Assembly: GCA_949289625.1 (NCBI GenBank)
Contig: CASEPH010000331.1
Coordinates: forward strand, 1-33,390
Source: an uncultured Clostridia bacterium
Lineage (GTDB): Bacteria; Bacillota_A; Clostridia; Oscillospirales; Oscillospiraceae
DNA: 33,390 bases
Direction of reading: 5' to 3'
Part shown: piece by piece, positions 1 to 6,866 of the stretch
Layout of the letters: each line of letters opens with the position of its first letter
Position numbering within the stretch: position 1 is the stretch's first letter
The notes under the pieces: model-generated
The model's database searches: none
What the model was told of the DNA's origin: nothing
The model's input: only the letters and a program-made list of their open reading frames with translations
Position numbers and translations under genes: made by a program

Positions 1-627
1 CACCACAGTACGGCCTGCCACTAGCAGGTTGGTGGTATGCATAATGGCGTCCCATACGGACTGGCCGGTGCCGTACTTATTGTCATAGTAGTGCTTGCAC
101 TTGGCGTCGTTGACGTTCATCATGGGGAAGGGAAGCGCACCAGCCTTGGCTCTGGCACGAAGCCGATGGACACCGGTGGTGGTCTCCTCACAACCGCCCA
201 ATATGCGATCCCCATATTCTTTGCAGTCCGAACACAGCAGCTCCATCAGATCGCCGCCGTCGTCGATAAATAGATCCGGATGGCAGGCAAGGGTCTGGGT
301 CAGATGGGCTTTATATTCTTCCGGTGTGGATCCGTGCCATGCAAATACGTTGACGCCCAGAGAAGCCAGGCCTGCCGCCACGTCGTCTTGCGTGGAAAGA
401 GGATTGCACCCTGTGGCGTAGACCTCGGCGCCTGCGGACTTCAGCACAAGGGCCAGATAAGCGGTTTTTGCTTCCATATGGATGGACATGGCGATCTTTT
501 TCCCTGCAAAGGGCTTTGTTTGCTCAAATTCCTTTTGAATGGCGCTGAGGGCTGGCATGAAATCTTGGACCCACCGAATTTTCATGCGGCCATGCTCCTG
601 AAGGGACATATCCCGTACGATACTCAT
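1..627 (-). CDS. ahcY: S-adenosylhomocysteine hydrolase, N-terminal part (cut by window edge)
   Basis: Adenosylhomocysteinase splits S-adenosylhomocysteine into adenosine and homocysteine, clearing the by-product of methylation in the cytoplasm. Only the first 209 codons are inside the window; the gene runs off the left end and the NAD-binding domain is mostly missing. Visible family motifs are NPLSTQDDVAA, the catalytic EETTTGV segment, and NVNDAKCKHYYDN, which carries the Lys and Asp expected in the active site, followed by YGTGQSVWDAI just before the NAD domain. The wording of these last motifs resembles the short form known from Thermotoga and archaea more than the animal form. I chose the ATG at 625-627, preceded by an AAAGG-type ribosome site. 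A well-formed sigma-A promoter lies just upstream at 660-688. Internal ATGs at about residues 7 and 15 are less likely starts. Family assignment is firm; the exact substrate preference is not shown. Confidence 0.93.
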   Translation of the reverse strand, partial: MSIVRDMSLQEHGRMKIRWVQDFMPALSAIQKEFEQTKPFAGKKIAMSIHMEAKTAYLALVLKSAGAEVYATGCNPLSTQDDVAAGLASLGVNVFAWHGSTPEEYKAHLTQTLACHPDLFIDDGGDLMELLCSDCKEYGDRILGGCEETTTGVHRLRARAKAGALPFPMMNVNDAKCKHYYDNKYGTGQSVWDAIMHTTNLLVAGRTVV

Positions 628-659
628 GATGATCTGCCTTTCTGCGTTATTTTGAAAAA

Positions 660-688
660 AGTATACCATAAATCCGAAATACCGTCAA
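660..688 (-). promoter_or_regulatory. sigma-A promoter for ahcY
   Basis: On the minus strand TTGACG (688-683), a 17-base spacer and TATACT (665-660) form a near-consensus sigma-A promoter. The ahcY start codon lies 33 bases downstream of the -10 box. Confidence 0.8.
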
Positions 689-734
689 TGAAGGGAACCC
701 TATAAGCAGGGCAGAAAACAGGCAATAGAAGTGG

Positions 735-763
735 TTCTATTTTCCGCAAGGGGCGCATAGACT
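735..763 (+). promoter_or_regulatory. possible sigma-E-type promoter for spoIIP
   Basis: CATAGACT at 756-763 differs by one base from the CATACANT -10 element of mother-cell sigma-E. TTCTATT at 735-741, 14 bases upstream, loosely fits the ATA-containing -35 element. spoIIP is sigma-E dependent in Bacillus subtilis, which makes the match more credible. No sigma-A promoter is evident here. Short degenerate motifs make this tentative. Confidence 0.35.
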
Positions 764-780
764 GTTTTGAGGTGGTACAT

Positions 781-1836
781 ATGAAACGGAGGTCCCCCCT
801 GCTGGCAGCAGCAGCCCTGCTTCTGGCGTCTGTGGGACTGCTGCGGTGGACGGGGCAGTCTGCAACAACCCAGTCCGTTCAGGCGGCAGGTGCGTGGATC
901 CTGGAACAACAGCTTGGCAGTCTGGCTACGGCAACCAGAATAGAGCGTGACGACGTTGAATCAGAACAGACAAGCGTGGTGGAATCTGCGGAGGAATCCG
1001 CTACCTCGTCGGCAGAGCCAGTGCCGGTGGAAACTGTCTCAGAAGCCTGGGATGAGGAGGCGCGGCAGACCGAAGAAGAGGAACCTCCCGCAGAGGTCCG
1101 GGTGGATGCGGACGTGTCCCTAGAGCTTCGGAATAGCACCGACTATGAAATTGACTTTACAAAGCTGCCTGCGTTGCCTGAGGGCCTGGATTTCCAGAGC
1201 CAGGATCCGGTAATTCTGATTATGCATACCCATACCACAGAGTGCTATGCCGATGGCGGTGAAGGCACCTACCGGTCCCAGGACGAAAATGACGGCGTCA
1301 TGGCGGTGGGAGACGCCATGGCAGAGGAACTGGAGGCCCGGGGATATGCTGTGATCCATGACAAGACCCTCTGTGACTATCCAGAATACAACGGGGCCTA
1401 CAGCCGGTCCAGAACGGTGATTTCGGACAACTTGGAGCAATATCCCTCCATTTGCCTGGTGCTGGACATTCACCGGGATGCGGTGGCCGATGAAACCGGG
1501 GCACAGATGCGGATGGCCTCCACCATAGCCGGAACGGAGGCGGCCCAGCTCATGCTGGTGGTGGGGACGGACGAGGGTGGTCTGGAGCACCCCAATTGGC
1601 AGGAAAATCTCAGCTTGGCTGCCGTGTTGCAGGCGAGAATGTCGACTGCCTATCCCGGAATCATGCGGCCCATCAACCTGCGTTCCGAACGGTTCAATCA
1701 GGATCTGGGACCTCTAAATCTGCTGGTGGAAGTAGGGGCTTCGGGCAATACTCTGGAGGAAGCGCTACAAAGCGGACGGTATCTGGCAGAGATCCTGGCG
1801 GACGTAATGGACCAGTACAGCGGTAAAAGTTCATAA
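781..1836 (+). CDS. spoIIP: stage II sporulation protein P, peptidoglycan hydrolase
   Basis: SpoIIP is the membrane-anchored amidase/endopeptidase that, with SpoIID and SpoIIM, thins septal peptidoglycan so the mother cell can engulf the forespore. The 351-residue product has one N-terminal membrane segment (about residues 6-23), an acidic Ser/Glu-rich linker (about 55-110) and a C-terminal catalytic domain. That domain carries HTHTTE (149-154), DIHRDA (229-234) and a late LLVEVG segment, which match the metal-binding core of the family. I start at ATG 781 because GAGGTG at 769-774 sits six bases upstream. An in-frame GTG at 772 lies inside that ribosome site and is unlikely. In Bacillus the gene follows gpr; here it stands alone, facing away from ahcY, with a possible sigma-E promoter at 735-763. 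Confidence 0.9.
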   Translation: MKRRSPLLAAAALLLASVGLLRWTGQSATTQSVQAAGAWILEQQLGSLATATRIERDDVESEQTSVVESAEESATSSAEPVPVETVSEAWDEEARQTEEEEPPAEVRVDADVSLELRNSTDYEIDFTKLPALPEGLDFQSQDPVILIMHTHTTECYADGGEGTYRSQDENDGVMAVGDAMAEELEARGYAVIHDKTLCDYPEYNGAYSRSRTVISDNLEQYPSICLVLDIHRDAVADETGAQMRMASTIAGTEAAQLMLVVGTDEGGLEHPNWQENLSLAAVLQARMSTAYPGIMRPINLRSERFNQDLGPLNLLVEVGASGNTLEEALQSGRYLAEILADVMDQYSGKSS

Positions 1837-1877
1837 AGATTACGTGCCAAATTCTACACTTTGACTAAAAGTATTGG

Positions 1878-1907
1878 TTGACGAAAGACGTCTGTTTGTG
1901 GTATATT
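1878..1907 (+). promoter_or_regulatory. sigma-A promoter for the 109-residue membrane protein
   Basis: TTGACG (1878-1883), an 18-base spacer and TATATT (1902-1907) lie about 50 bases before the GTG at 1956. Confidence 0.7.
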
Positions 1908-1955
1908 TACTTTAGCAAAACGAACCATGGGTTTGATTTTTAGGGGGTATCTTTT

Positions 1956-2285
1956 GTGGACAATAGTTTTGACAAGCTGAATAACGAATTTGCAGATGTT
2001 AAAGTCGGTGGGTTTAGATATTGGTTTTGGCTGATCTGTTCCTACATATGCTGCATCGCTGGTGTCGGCTTTGCGATCTTCTCTTTTACAGATAAGGCTG
2101 GCGGTCCTGGTATGTATTTTAACCTGTTGACCTTGCTGATGGGCGCATTCTCCATTCAGACCGGCGCTTGGGCCAAGGGCAACGGCCATCGGTCCAAGGC
2201 ACTCTGGGTCTCCTTTATCTGGGGCCTGGTGGATGTTGCCATTGCTTGCGTCATCCTGTACATTGTTATGCCGATGATTGGCTAA
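1956..2285 (+). CDS. small membrane protein of unknown function (109 aa)
   Basis: I do not recognise this family. The product has a short polar N-terminus (about 20 residues) and then three hydrophobic segments at roughly 24-45, 50-70 and 80-107, consistent with three membrane passes; the C-terminus ends almost directly after the last one. Two Cys residues sit side by side in the first segment. The start is GTG 1956 with an AGGGGG ribosome site at about 1941-1946. It has its own sigma-A promoter (1878-1907) and its own terminator (2299-2330), so it is a single-gene unit between spoIIP and cls. Clean signals at both ends argue that it is a real gene. Confidence 0.75.
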   Translation: MDNSFDKLNNEFADVKVGGFRYWFWLICSYICCIAGVGFAIFSFTDKAGGPGMYFNLLTLLMGAFSIQTGAWAKGNGHRSKALWVSFIWGLVDVAIACVILYIVMPMIG

Positions 2286-2298
2286 GCTGTAACGCTGA

Positions 2299-2330
2299 GG
2301 CCGCCCTGAGAAGGGCGGCCTTTTCTGTTT
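2299..2330 (+). terminator. intrinsic terminator
   Basis: GGCCGCCC (2299-2306) pairs perfectly with GGGCGGCC (2313-2320) around a 6-base loop, followed by TTTTCTGTTT. It ends the transcript of the small membrane protein. Confidence 0.92.
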
Positions 2331-2349
2331 GAGCCTTTTGGGAAAGTGC

Positions 2350-2378
2350 TTTATAATTGCATTGGTCTGTGGTACAAT
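2350..2378 (+). promoter_or_regulatory. probable sigma-A promoter for cls
   Basis: TACAAT at 2373-2378 is preceded by TGTGG, and TTTATA at 2350-2355 is a weak -35 at 17-base spacing. It is the best candidate after the upstream terminator. Confidence 0.5.
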
Positions 2379-2405
2379 ACGGTTGCAGACAAAGGAGGTG
2401 CGGCG

Positions 2406-3941
2406 GTGAAGAAGTTGCCGGGTATGCTGAAAAAACTGTTTCAGCGGGTGGTTATGGTATCCATCAGCATTTTGGCGCAGTTGGTGTTTTTTGTTCTGAT
2501 GATTTGGAAATTTCAGGATAGCAACGAGATTTTATATATTGCGCTGCTGGTCCTGAGCGTTGTCGTTACGTTGGTGATCATCAGCAAAAATACCAACCCT
2601 GCCTATAAGATTGCGTGGCTGGTGCCGATTCTGGCGTTCCCGGTGTTTGGCGGACTGTTCTATTTGATGTTGGGCGGCAACCGGCTTTCCCGGCATCAGA
2701 GAAAAAAGATGAAGCAGGTGGAGTTGAGTATGCACCGGCATCTGCCGCAGAATCCGGAAACCTCCGCAGCTCTGGCCAGATATAGCCCTGACGCAGCCAT
2801 TCAGTCCACCTATATCCGGTCTGTGGCCGGATGCCCCGTTTACATTCAGACGGAGACGGTCTATTTCCCTTTGGGAGATACGGCGTATCCTGCCATGCTG
2901 GAGGAATTGCGAAAAGCGGAAAAGTACATTTTCCTGGAGTATTTCATCATTGGTGCGGGGGAGATGTGGGACGGGATCCTGCAGATCCTCAAGGAGAAGG
3001 CAGCGGCCGGACTGGACGTTCGGGTGATGTACGACGATTTTGGTTGTATTACGCTTTTGCCCTCTGGGTATTGGAAGGAGCTGGAGTCCTACGGGATCAA
3101 AAGCTGTGTCTTTGGTCCCTTTGTACCCATTGCCTCTGCTCGGCTCAACAACCGGGACCACCGGAAGCTGATGATTATCGACGGCAAGGTGGGCTTTACC
3201 GGGGGCATCAATCTGGCGGACGAGTATATCAACCGCAAGGAACGGTTTGGACATTGGAAGGACAATGCCATTATGCTCCGGGGAGAAGCGGTTTGGTCCA
3301 TGACGGTCATGTTCCTGTCCCTGTGGGACTATGTCCGGGGAGAAGAGGACAGCATTCCATCCTATATTCCGCCGGAGCCGGTGGTTGCAGGAAGAGGCTT
3401 TGTGCAGCCTTATACGGACAATCCCCTGGATGACGAGCCGGTGGGTGGTACCGTGTATATGAATCTCATCAATCGGGCAAAGAGCTATATCCATATCATG
3501 ACGCCCTATCTGGTCATTGACTATGGCATGATGCAGGATCTAATTAACGCGGCCAAGTCCGGCATTGAGGTGGTGATCATTACGCCGCATATTCCGGACA
3601 AATGGTATGTCCATGCGGTGACGCGGGCTCATTATGAGGAACTGGTCAAGGGCGGTGTTAAAATCTATGAGTACACCCCCGGTTTTATCCATTCCAAGGT
3701 GTTTGTGGTGGACGGGATCTACGCCACGGTGGGCACTATCAACCTGGACTATCGCAGCCTTTATCTCCACTTTGAAAACGGTGTGTTTCTCTATGGAGCC
3801 GACTGCGTACCCCAGGTGGAGCAGGACATTCAGGACACTCTGGCGGTGAGCCAAAGAATCACCTGGAAGGAATGCCGTGCCACGAGCCTGCCGGTGCGAG
3901 TCCTGCGATCGCTGCTGCGATTGCTGGCGCCCTTGATGTAA
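2406..3941 (+). CDS. cls: cardiolipin synthase (phospholipase D type)
   Basis: Bacterial cardiolipin synthase joins two phosphatidylglycerols into cardiolipin at the inner face of the membrane. The 511-residue product has two N-terminal hydrophobic segments (about 18-35 and 40-60). A conserved stretch with FPVFGGLFYLMLGG follows, then two phospholipase-D catalytic motifs: HRKLMIID starting near residue 252 and HSKVFVVD near residue 429. The length is typical of Cls. I start at GTG 2406, seven bases after AGGAGG (2393-2398); an in-frame ATG at 2346 has no ribosome site and lies upstream of the probable promoter. The next gene, pdaA, begins about 50 bases after the stop with no terminator that has a T-run, so read-through from cls into pdaA is possible. 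Confidence 0.92.
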   Translation: MKKLPGMLKKLFQRVVMVSISILAQLVFFVLMIWKFQDSNEILYIALLVLSVVVTLVIISKNTNPAYKIAWLVPILAFPVFGGLFYLMLGGNRLSRHQRKKMKQVELSMHRHLPQNPETSAALARYSPDAAIQSTYIRSVAGCPVYIQTETVYFPLGDTAYPAMLEELRKAEKYIFLEYFIIGAGEMWDGILQILKEKAAAGLDVRVMYDDFGCITLLPSGYWKELESYGIKSCVFGPFVPIASARLNNRDHRKLMIIDGKVGFTGGINLADEYINRKERFGHWKDNAIMLRGEAVWSMTVMFLSLWDYVRGEEDSIPSYIPPEPVVAGRGFVQPYTDNPLDDEPVGGTVYMNLINRAKSYIHIMTPYLVIDYGMMQDLINAAKSGIEVVIITPHIPDKWYVHAVTRAHYEELVKGGVKIYEYTPGFIHSKVFVVDGIYATVGTINLDYRSLYLHFENGVFLYGADCVPQVEQDIQDTLAVSQRITWKECRATSLPVRVLRSLLRLLAPLM

Positions 3942-3950
3942 TAGACATAC

Positions 3951-3983
3951 CTTTCCCTGGACAGGCATAGATTCCAGGGGGAG
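3951..3983 (+). promoter_or_regulatory. hairpin covering the pdaA ribosome-binding site
   Basis: Bases 3951-3961 pair with 3973-3983 (11 pairs, two of them G-U, 11-base loop). The 3-prime arm contains most of the GGGGGAGGG ribosome site at 3977-3985. There is no T-run, so this is not an ordinary terminator. It could limit pdaA translation on transcripts that start far upstream. Confidence 0.5.
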
Positions 3984-3992
3984 GGATATTTG

Positions 3993-4799
3993 GTGTATGT
4001 ATCCATTGAACTGAAAAAGATTCTTGGAGGACTGGGCGTACTTATGGCGGTGCTGGTGCCCGCCCTGCTGTATCTGAGCCTGGGAAACAGCCAAGCTGCA
4101 GAGGAAATAACCGCAGGGGCCTGGGGACTGAGCTTTCAGAATCCGGGACAGCCGCCGGTGGCCAACGCGACTCAGGAGGAACTGGAGCAGTATCACGCCA
4201 AGTATATTGGCAATACCGAAGAGCCGGTGATCTATCTGACCTTTGACTGTGGCTATGAGAACGGATGCACCGGGAAGATCCTGGATGTGCTGAAAAAGCA
4301 TCAGGCTACTGCTGCATTTTTTGTGGTAGGCAACTATATTGAAACCGCACCGGAACTGATCTGCCGGATGGTGGAAGAAGGCCATATTGTGGGGAACCAT
4401 ACCTGGAGTCATCCAGATATGTCCGCCATTTCGGATCGGGAGGCCTTTGCTCAGCAGCTCCAAAAGGTGAAAGACGCCTACCAGGCCTGTACCGGACAGG
4501 AAATGCCGCTGTATTACCGACCGCCCAGAGGAGAGTTTAGCCAGGAGAATTTGGAGATGGCCGACGAGCTGGGCTATCAGACGGTTTTTTGGTCCCTGGC
4601 TTATGTGGACTGGCTCACAGACGATCAGCCCACAGAGGAGGAAGCCATGGAAAAGCTGACCTCTCGTATTCATAACGGCGCTGTGGTACTGCTGCACAAC
4701 ACCTCTACCACCAATGCCCAGATCCTGGATCGGCTGCTGACCTGCTGGGAGGAAATGGGCTATACCTTTGGAAGTTTGGACACACTTTTTGCAGATTGA
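3993..4799 (+). CDS. pdaA: PdaA-type polysaccharide deacetylase (spore cortex delta-lactam)
   Basis: PdaA deacetylates N-acetylmuramic acid after the peptide has been removed, a step in making muramic delta-lactam, the mark of spore cortex needed for germination. The 268-residue product has an N-terminal membrane anchor or signal (about 9-30) and a NodB-type domain. Its motifs are TFDCGYENG (Asp85), NHTWSHPD (His136, His140), RPPRGEFS (176-183), YVDW (204-207) and LLHN (His235). The GYENG form in motif 1, in place of the usual DGP, is what points to PdaA rather than to chitin or GlcNAc deacetylases. The start is probably GTG 3993, seven bases after GAGGG; an adjacent TTG at 3990 is possible. 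The ribosome site lies in a hairpin (3951-3983). The rex promoter overlaps the end of this gene. Confidence 0.88.
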   Translation: MYVSIELKKILGGLGVLMAVLVPALLYLSLGNSQAAEEITAGAWGLSFQNPGQPPVANATQEELEQYHAKYIGNTEEPVIYLTFDCGYENGCTGKILDVLKKHQATAAFFVVGNYIETAPELICRMVEEGHIVGNHTWSHPDMSAISDREAFAQQLQKVKDAYQACTGQEMPLYYRPPRGEFSQENLEMADELGYQTVFWSLAYVDWLTDDQPTEEEAMEKLTSRIHNGAVVLLHNTSTTNAQILDRLLTCWEEMGYTFGSLDTLFAD

Positions 4800-4824
4800 C
4801 TTTTGAAAAAAACAGAAGTACAAT
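4796..4824 (+). promoter_or_regulatory. sigma-A promoter for rex
   Basis: TTGACT (4796-4801), a 17-base spacer and TACAAT (4819-4824) form a strong promoter that overlaps the pdaA stop codon. TTAACAA at 4828-4834, just downstream, equals one half of the Rex operator, but I see no good second half. Confidence 0.8.
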
Positions 4825-4853
4825 ATTTTAACAATCTTGAAAGGGGGAGCTTT

Positions 4854-5534
4854 GTGAAAAAAGAACGTATTTCCAATTCTGTGATTGCGCGGCTGCCCCG
4901 GTATTATCGCTGTGTGGAAGAACTGTATTTGAGCAACTGCATTCGGGTTTCCTCCGCTACGCTCTCCGATCGGCTGGGCTTTACCGCCAGCCAGATCCGA
5001 CAGGATTTTTCCTGTTTTGGGGAGTTTGGCCTTCAGGGCTATGGCTATAACGTAAAAAAGCTGCGATATGAGATCCGAGAGATCCTGGGCCTTAACAGCC
5101 GGAACACGGCGATTTTAATGGGCTGTGGGAACTTGGGACGGGCGCTGCTGAAAAACTTTGATTTTGAGATGTACGGATTTTTTCTGCTGGCTGCATTTGA
5201 TACAGATCCGGCCAAGATCGGCGATCAGGTGGGCGCCGTGCATGTGATGGACTGCCGGAAGCTGCGACAGGTCGTGGAAGCGGAAAAACCCAACGTGGCA
5301 GTATTGACGGTGCCCCGGGATAAAGCGGTGGAGACGGCGGCTTTGCTGGCGGATCTAGGGATCCCGGCCATCTGGAACTTTGTGGGCTGTGATCTGCATG
5401 TGGAGGAGCGAGGCGTGCTGGTGGAGCAGGTGAGTTTTTCGGACAGCCTTTTGACCCTCAGCTATCGCTTAAATCAAAAGCGGGAAAATAACAAAAATGC
5501 CGGCGATAGGAACCAATTGCCTTCTGCGGAATAA
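4854..5534 (+). CDS. rex: redox-sensing transcriptional repressor Rex
   Basis: Rex senses the NADH/NAD+ ratio and represses fermentation and respiration genes when NADH is low. The 226-residue product has an N-terminal winged helix (about 5-75, including RVSSATLSDRLGFTASQIRQ) and the family signature FGEFGLQGYGYNV. A Rossmann NADH-binding domain follows, with GCGNLGRAL (90-98), and a C-terminal helix. Length and order fit Rex; a polar tail of about 15 residues is slightly longer than usual. I start at GTG 4854 because AGGGGGAG lies just before it, while an in-frame TTG at 4803 falls inside the promoter. A strong sigma-A promoter sits at 4796-4824. A lone Rex-type half-site lies between promoter and start, so autoregulation is possible but not shown. 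Confidence 0.93.
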   Translation: MKKERISNSVIARLPRYYRCVEELYLSNCIRVSSATLSDRLGFTASQIRQDFSCFGEFGLQGYGYNVKKLRYEIREILGLNSRNTAILMGCGNLGRALLKNFDFEMYGFFLLAAFDTDPAKIGDQVGAVHVMDCRKLRQVVEAEKPNVAVLTVPRDKAVETAALLADLGIPAIWNFVGCDLHVEERGVLVEQVSFSDSLLTLSYRLNQKRENNKNAGDRNQLPSAE

Positions 5535-5587
5535 GATAGAGTAGCGCAGCTAAGTGCAGCGCAAATTTCTGTCAGGAGGTTCTTTTT

Positions 5588-5755
5588 ATGAATTGTGGTT
5601 GCGGTAATAACGGTGGTATGTTCGGTGGCGGCTGCTGGTGGATCATCATTCTCTTGATCATCATCTGCTGCTGCGGCTGCGGCGGCAACACCCTGGGCAC
5701 TGGCAGCAACGGCTGCGGCTGTGGCTGCGGGTGCGACAGCGGCTGCGGCTGCTGA
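5588..5755 (+). CDS. tiny Cys/Gly-rich peptide with a membrane segment (55 aa)
   Basis: A 55-codon gene begins at ATG 5588, eight bases after a strong AGGAGGT site (5574-5580), and ends at TGA 5755. It is followed directly by an excellent terminator (5776-5804). The product contains 13 cysteines, mostly in Cys-Gly alternation, in an N-terminal patch and a C-terminal tail around one hydrophobic stretch (WWIIILLIIICCC, about residues 17-29). Short Cys/Gly-rich proteins of this kind in Clostridia are often labelled chorion-class high-cysteine protein; small Gly-rich sporulation proteins such as YjcZ are another comparison. I cannot assign a function. It may be co-transcribed with rex (53 bases apart), as I see no clear promoter of its own. 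Metal binding, a spore-coat role or a disulfide-linked membrane peptide are all possible. Confidence 0.7.
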   Translation: MNCGCGNNGGMFGGGCWWIIILLIIICCCGCGGNTLGTGSNGCGCGCGCDSGCGC

Positions 5756-5775
5756 TCTGCCGAAAAAACAGGAAG

Positions 5776-5804
5776 AGGGCCGCTTCGGCGGCCCTGATCT
5801 TTTT
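5776..5804 (+). terminator. intrinsic terminator with UUCG loop
   Basis: AGGGCCGC (5776-5783) pairs with GCGGCCCT (5788-5795) across a TTCG tetraloop, followed by GATCTTTTTAT. It ends the Cys/Gly-rich peptide transcript and lies directly before the ribosome site of the next gene. Confidence 0.92.
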
Positions 5805-5818
5805 ATGGGGGGTAAATT

Positions 5819-6619
5819 ATGAAACTGACGGTGCTGACGGAGAATACGGCGTGCAGGCCCAAGATTCAGGCTGTCCACGGTTTAAGCCTTCTGCTGGAGA
5901 CGGAAGGACGACATATTTTACTGGACGTGGGGCCGGGCCCGGAATTTGCAGAGAACGCAAAGCTGCTGAATGTGGATCTGGATCAAGTGGAATTCTGCGT
6001 AATCTCCCACGGCCATGACGACCACGGCGGTGGATTGCATCGGTTTTTGGAGGAGAATACCCATGCACCGGTCTACTTGGCAAAGGGCGCCTTTGACCGG
6101 CATTTTTCTGGCAGAGGAGAGATTGGGCTGGCAACGGAGCTTGCCCAGCATCCTCGTATCCATATGACCGATGCTGTGACGTTGTTGGATGACCAGGTGA
6201 CGCTGTTCTCGGCGGTGCCTGGGGAGGAATTGGTGCCTTCGGCCAACCAGGGGCTGCTGGACGAGCATGGCCCGGATGGATTTCTTCACGAGCAGGATAT
6301 GCTGATCCGGGAGGGCAAGCGGCTATATCTGTTCGGCGGCTGCGCCCATCGGGGGATCGTCAATATTATGGAGCGGGCCAAAACGCTGGCGGGCCGGTAT
6401 CCCGATGTGGTGGTTTCCGGTCTTCATCTGGCAGCAGGTGGCACTGGAAAATGTATGGCAGACGATGCCTATCTGGACGCGCTGGGAAAGCGATTGCTGG
6501 ATACGGGCGCGCAGTTTTACTCCTGTCACTGTACTGGGCCTGAAGGGCTGGAACGGCTGAAAAAACGCATGGGGACAAGCCTAACGGCCATTTCTGGAGG
6601 AGAAATTTTGGAAATTTGA
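5819..6619 (+). CDS. metallo-beta-lactamase-fold hydrolase (COG1237-like)
   Basis: The 266-residue product is a two-metal hydrolase of the metallo-beta-lactamase fold. Metal-ligand motifs are SHGHDDHGGG (about 63-72), GCAHRG (about 166-171), GLHLAAGG and SCHCTG (about 239-244). The arrangement resembles the COG1237 group often annotated as a dihydropterin/methanopterin-related phosphate synthase, but that name reflects archaeal work and should not be carried over here; the substrate is unknown. No signal peptide is present, so it is cytoplasmic. ATG 5819 follows GGGGGG at 5807-5812. The terminator ending the previous gene lies only 15 bases upstream and no promoter is visible, so expression may depend on read-through. 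A 14-pair terminator follows at 6625-6658. Confidence 0.82.
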   Translation: MKLTVLTENTACRPKIQAVHGLSLLLETEGRHILLDVGPGPEFAENAKLLNVDLDQVEFCVISHGHDDHGGGLHRFLEENTHAPVYLAKGAFDRHFSGRGEIGLATELAQHPRIHMTDAVTLLDDQVTLFSAVPGEELVPSANQGLLDEHGPDGFLHEQDMLIREGKRLYLFGGCAHRGIVNIMERAKTLAGRYPDVVVSGLHLAAGGTGKCMADDAYLDALGKRLLDTGAQFYSCHCTGPEGLERLKKRMGTSLTAISGGEILEI

Positions 6620-6624
6620 TCGAA

Positions 6625-6658
6625 AAAATGGGGGCGTCTGCGTGGACGCCTCCATTTT
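6625..6658. terminator. long stem-loop terminator
   Basis: Bases 6625-6638 pair with 6645-6658 (14 pairs, one G-U) around TGCGTG, with AAAA and TTTT at the stem ends. It ends the hydrolase gene. Its 3-prime arm region (6649-6661) is repeated in inverted form at 6707-6719. Confidence 0.85.
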
Positions 6659-6709
6659 GTGCTGATGGGTGCAAAATGAGCTCTTACGGTGGTGCTGCTT
6701 TGTTGACAC

Positions 6710-6759
6710 AAAATGGAGGTATAGGCGCAAACTGTTGTATAAATTTCATAAAAATGGAG
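6710..6759 (+). repeat. repeated AAAATGGAG motif upstream of sugar transporter promoter
   Basis: AAAATGGAG occurs at 6710-6718 and again at 6751-6759, 41 bases apart. A third near copy (AAAATGGGG) lies in the terminator at 6625-6633. The two exact copies precede the -35 box at 6770, where an activator or repressor could bind. No function is shown. Confidence 0.45.
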
Positions 6760-6769
6760 TGCTATTTGC

Positions 6770-6798
6770 TTGACTAACTGTGAATAGTGTATTAAAAT
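6770..6798 (+). promoter_or_regulatory. sigma-A promoter of the sugar ABC operon
   Basis: TTGACT (6770-6775), a 17-base spacer and TAAAAT (6793-6798). The leader that follows contains two small hairpins (about 6803-6822 and 6833-6845) before the ATG at 6867. Confidence 0.82.
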
Positions 6799-6866
6799 TA
6801 CCACGTTGGAGCGTTGCGCCAACATATATCTGCGGGAAAACCGCAATCGGGAAGGAATGAGCGATT

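Noticed and set aside
3946..3952. CATACCT as a sigma-G -10 element for pdaA
   Set aside because: No acceptable -35 element lies 15-17 bases upstream, so the match is too weak to list.
6700..6731. TTGACA at 6703-6708 as an additional promoter for the sugar operon
   Set aside because: There is no -10 element at 16-18 bases; the downstream promoter at 6770-6798 is far better.
6799..6866. Possible riboswitch in the leader of the sugar operon
   Set aside because: Only two small unrelated hairpins are seen; no purine, preQ1 or SAM core is present.
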